Below are positions 5,960 to 6,929 of a stretch of 6,929 bases of DNA, piece after piece. The stretch is taken from NCBI GenBank assembly GCA_035630195.1, contig DASQLD010000265.1:1-6929 (forward strand), in the 5' to 3' direction. The notes beneath the pieces were generated by a model. That model saw nothing but the letters and a program-made list of their open reading frames with translations, was not told the origin of the DNA and searched no databases. Position 1 is the first letter of the stretch. Each line of letters opens with the position of its first letter. The position numbers and the translations under genes were made by a program. Source of the DNA: DASQDN01 sp035630195 (GTDB lineage Bacteria; Acidobacteriota; Terriglobia; Bryobacterales; Bryobacteraceae).

Positions 5960-6929
5960 ATGAGATTCGCTCGGGTTGCTTTTTGGCTCTTGTTGCTGAG
6001 CATCGCCGCTCTACGGCCAGTTGTAGCGCAGCAATACGTGATTTCCACGGTAGCGGGAGGCGGGCCGCCGTCAATGCCTGCGTCGGGAGTGGCTGGACCG
6101 ATTGGGACGCCCCAGCGCGTCGCGACCGATGCGGCAGGCAGCGTTTACTTTACAAGCTTAAATTCCGTTTTTAAGCTCGATCAGCGTGGGATACTTACGC
6201 GAGTAGCGGGAATCTCCAAACTGGGTTACTCAGGGGACGGCGGACCCGCCACGAGCGCGCGACTGCAGCTGGGCGTGGTGGGCGCGGGTGTGGCCCGTCC
6301 GGGTGGTCTGGTGGTGGACAGCGCGGGCAACCTGTTCATTGCGGACACCGGCAACCACTCGATCCGCAGGGTCTCCCCAAGCGGGATCATCACCACACTG
6401 GCTGGAAACGGCAGCATGGGCAACTCAGGAGATGGCGGACCTGCTAGCAGCGCGCAATTGAGAGATCCGACTGACGTGGCGGTGGATGGCTCAGGCAACC
6501 TGTTCATCGCGGATTACAGCAACGACCGCATCCGCAAGGTCTCTACAGGCGGCATCATCACCACGGTGGCGGGCACCGGATCCCAAGGCTTCTCTGGTGA
6601 TGACGGGCCAGCCAGCAGCGCGCAACTGGCCCGGCCGGCTGGCGTGGCGGTAGACGGCGCGGGCAACCTGTTCATCGCAGACTCCTACAACAGCCGCATC
6701 CGCAAAGTCTCCCCAAGCGGGATCATCAGCACGGCAGCGGGCGGGGGTATACGAAATGCATTCAGCGGCTCTGGGGATGGGGAGCCAGCCACAAGCGCCT
6801 CGCTGTGGTACCCGGCCGGAGTGGCGCTAGACAATATCGGCAACTTGTTCATCGCGGACACGGGCAACCAACGTATTCGCAAGGTCACCTCAAACGGAAC
6901 TATCACCACGGTTGCGGGCACTGGCACGG
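5960..6929 (+). CDS. Exported NHL-repeat beta-propeller protein (3' end beyond window)
   Basis: The frame is open from this ATG to the window edge (323 codons). It begins with a Sec signal peptide: MRFAR, a hydrophobic core (VAFWLLLLSIAAL) and likely cleavage after PVVA near residue 23. A partial, divergent unit near residues 31-80 is followed by repeats of the pattern VAGxGxxGxSGDGGPAxSAxL / GVAVDxxGNLFIADxxNxRIRKV / GIITT, starting at about residues 82, 147, 203, 259 and 318 (the last is cut by the edge). This is the NHL-repeat signature, and each unit should supply one propeller blade. NHL propellers bind proteins, glycans or other ligands; no catalytic residue is evident here. In acidobacteria such proteins often end in extra Ig-like or TIGR03437-type domains, which cannot be checked here. 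GGAGG lies nine bases upstream. The gene is divergent from the TolB/TPR regulator across about 420 bases. The ligand is unknown. Confidence 0.93.
   Translation, partial: MRFARVAFWLLLLSIAALRPVVAQQYVISTVAGGGPPSMPASGVAGPIGTPQRVATDAAGSVYFTSLNSVFKLDQRGILTRVAGISKLGYSGDGGPATSARLQLGVVGAGVARPGGLVVDSAGNLFIADTGNHSIRRVSPSGIITTLAGNGSMGNSGDGGPASSAQLRDPTDVAVDGSGNLFIADYSNDRIRKVSTGGIITTVAGTGSQGFSGDDGPASSAQLARPAGVAVDGAGNLFIADSYNSRIRKVSPSGIISTAAGGGIRNAFSGSGDGEPATSASLWYPAGVALDNIGNLFIADTGNQRIRKVTSNGTITTVAGTGT
6203..6929 (+). repeat. In-frame tandem repeats encoding NHL blades
   Basis: Units begin at 6203, 6398, 6566, 6734 and 6911, with periods of 195, 168, 168 and 177 bases (65, 56, 56 and 59 codons). A 14-base core, GGCAACCTGTTCAT, recurs at 6326-6339, 6494-6507 and 6662-6675, and with one mismatch at 6839-6852. 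Similarity at synonymous positions shows that the DNA, and not just the protein, is repeated, which fits expansion by duplication. The last unit is cut by the window end. Confidence 0.85.

Noticed and set aside
5389..6048. 219-codon minus-strand ORF across the divergent region
   Set aside because: It overlaps the starts of both the TolB/TPR and NHL genes, resembles no family I know, and has an irregular composition rich in Cys, Arg and Pro, as expected for an out-of-frame reading.
6226..6927. Repetitive minus-strand ORFs with repeated LPVSAMN-type segments
   Set aside because: Their repeats are the antisense image of the NHL-encoding repeats; the plus-strand frame has the signal peptide, ribosome site and family motif.

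Overview
The window looks like chromosomal DNA from a soil-type Acidobacteriota, most likely near Solibacter/Bryobacter. This rests on protein style only: a winged-helix domain joined through one membrane helix to PD40/TolB-type propeller blades, a second membrane-anchored protein with a TolB/FlgO-like domain and TPRs, a small exported TPR protein, and an exported NHL-repeat protein with strongly repetitive DNA. All four are abundant paralogous families in that phylum. Base composition is moderately GC-rich. I see no tRNA, rRNA, CRISPR array, insertion sequence or phage gene.

Layout. Bases 1-68 are a short non-coding tail with nothing recognisable. Bases 69-2240 (minus) encode a 723-residue membrane-anchored transcriptional regulator with a predicted periplasmic propeller. 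Bases 2241-2422 are a divergent promoter region; on the minus side it has a textbook extended -10 box, with a 6-bp inverted repeat just upstream. Bases 2423-3412 (plus) encode a 329-residue secreted TPR protein. Bases 3413-3739 are a gap between convergent genes, without a clear terminator. Bases 3740-5536 (minus) encode a 598-residue protein with an N-terminal domain that resembles a diverged winged helix, a membrane helix, a TolB/FlgO-like domain and TPRs. Bases 5537-5959 are a divergent intergenic region. Bases 5960-6929 (plus) hold the first 323 codons of a secreted NHL-repeat beta-propeller protein that runs off the window.

How they may work together. Two of the four genes look like one-component regulators that span the inner membrane, with DNA-binding parts in the cytoplasm and protein-interaction or sensing parts outside. 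The other two encode exported repeat proteins. Each regulator is transcribed divergently from one exported protein, so regulator/target pairs across the two divergent regions are plausible, but this is inference from layout only. No enzymatic active site is visible, and I found no strong case for a new defence or biosynthetic system. The most notable points are the likely hidden winged helix in the 3740-5536 protein and the near-identical DNA repeats in the NHL gene.
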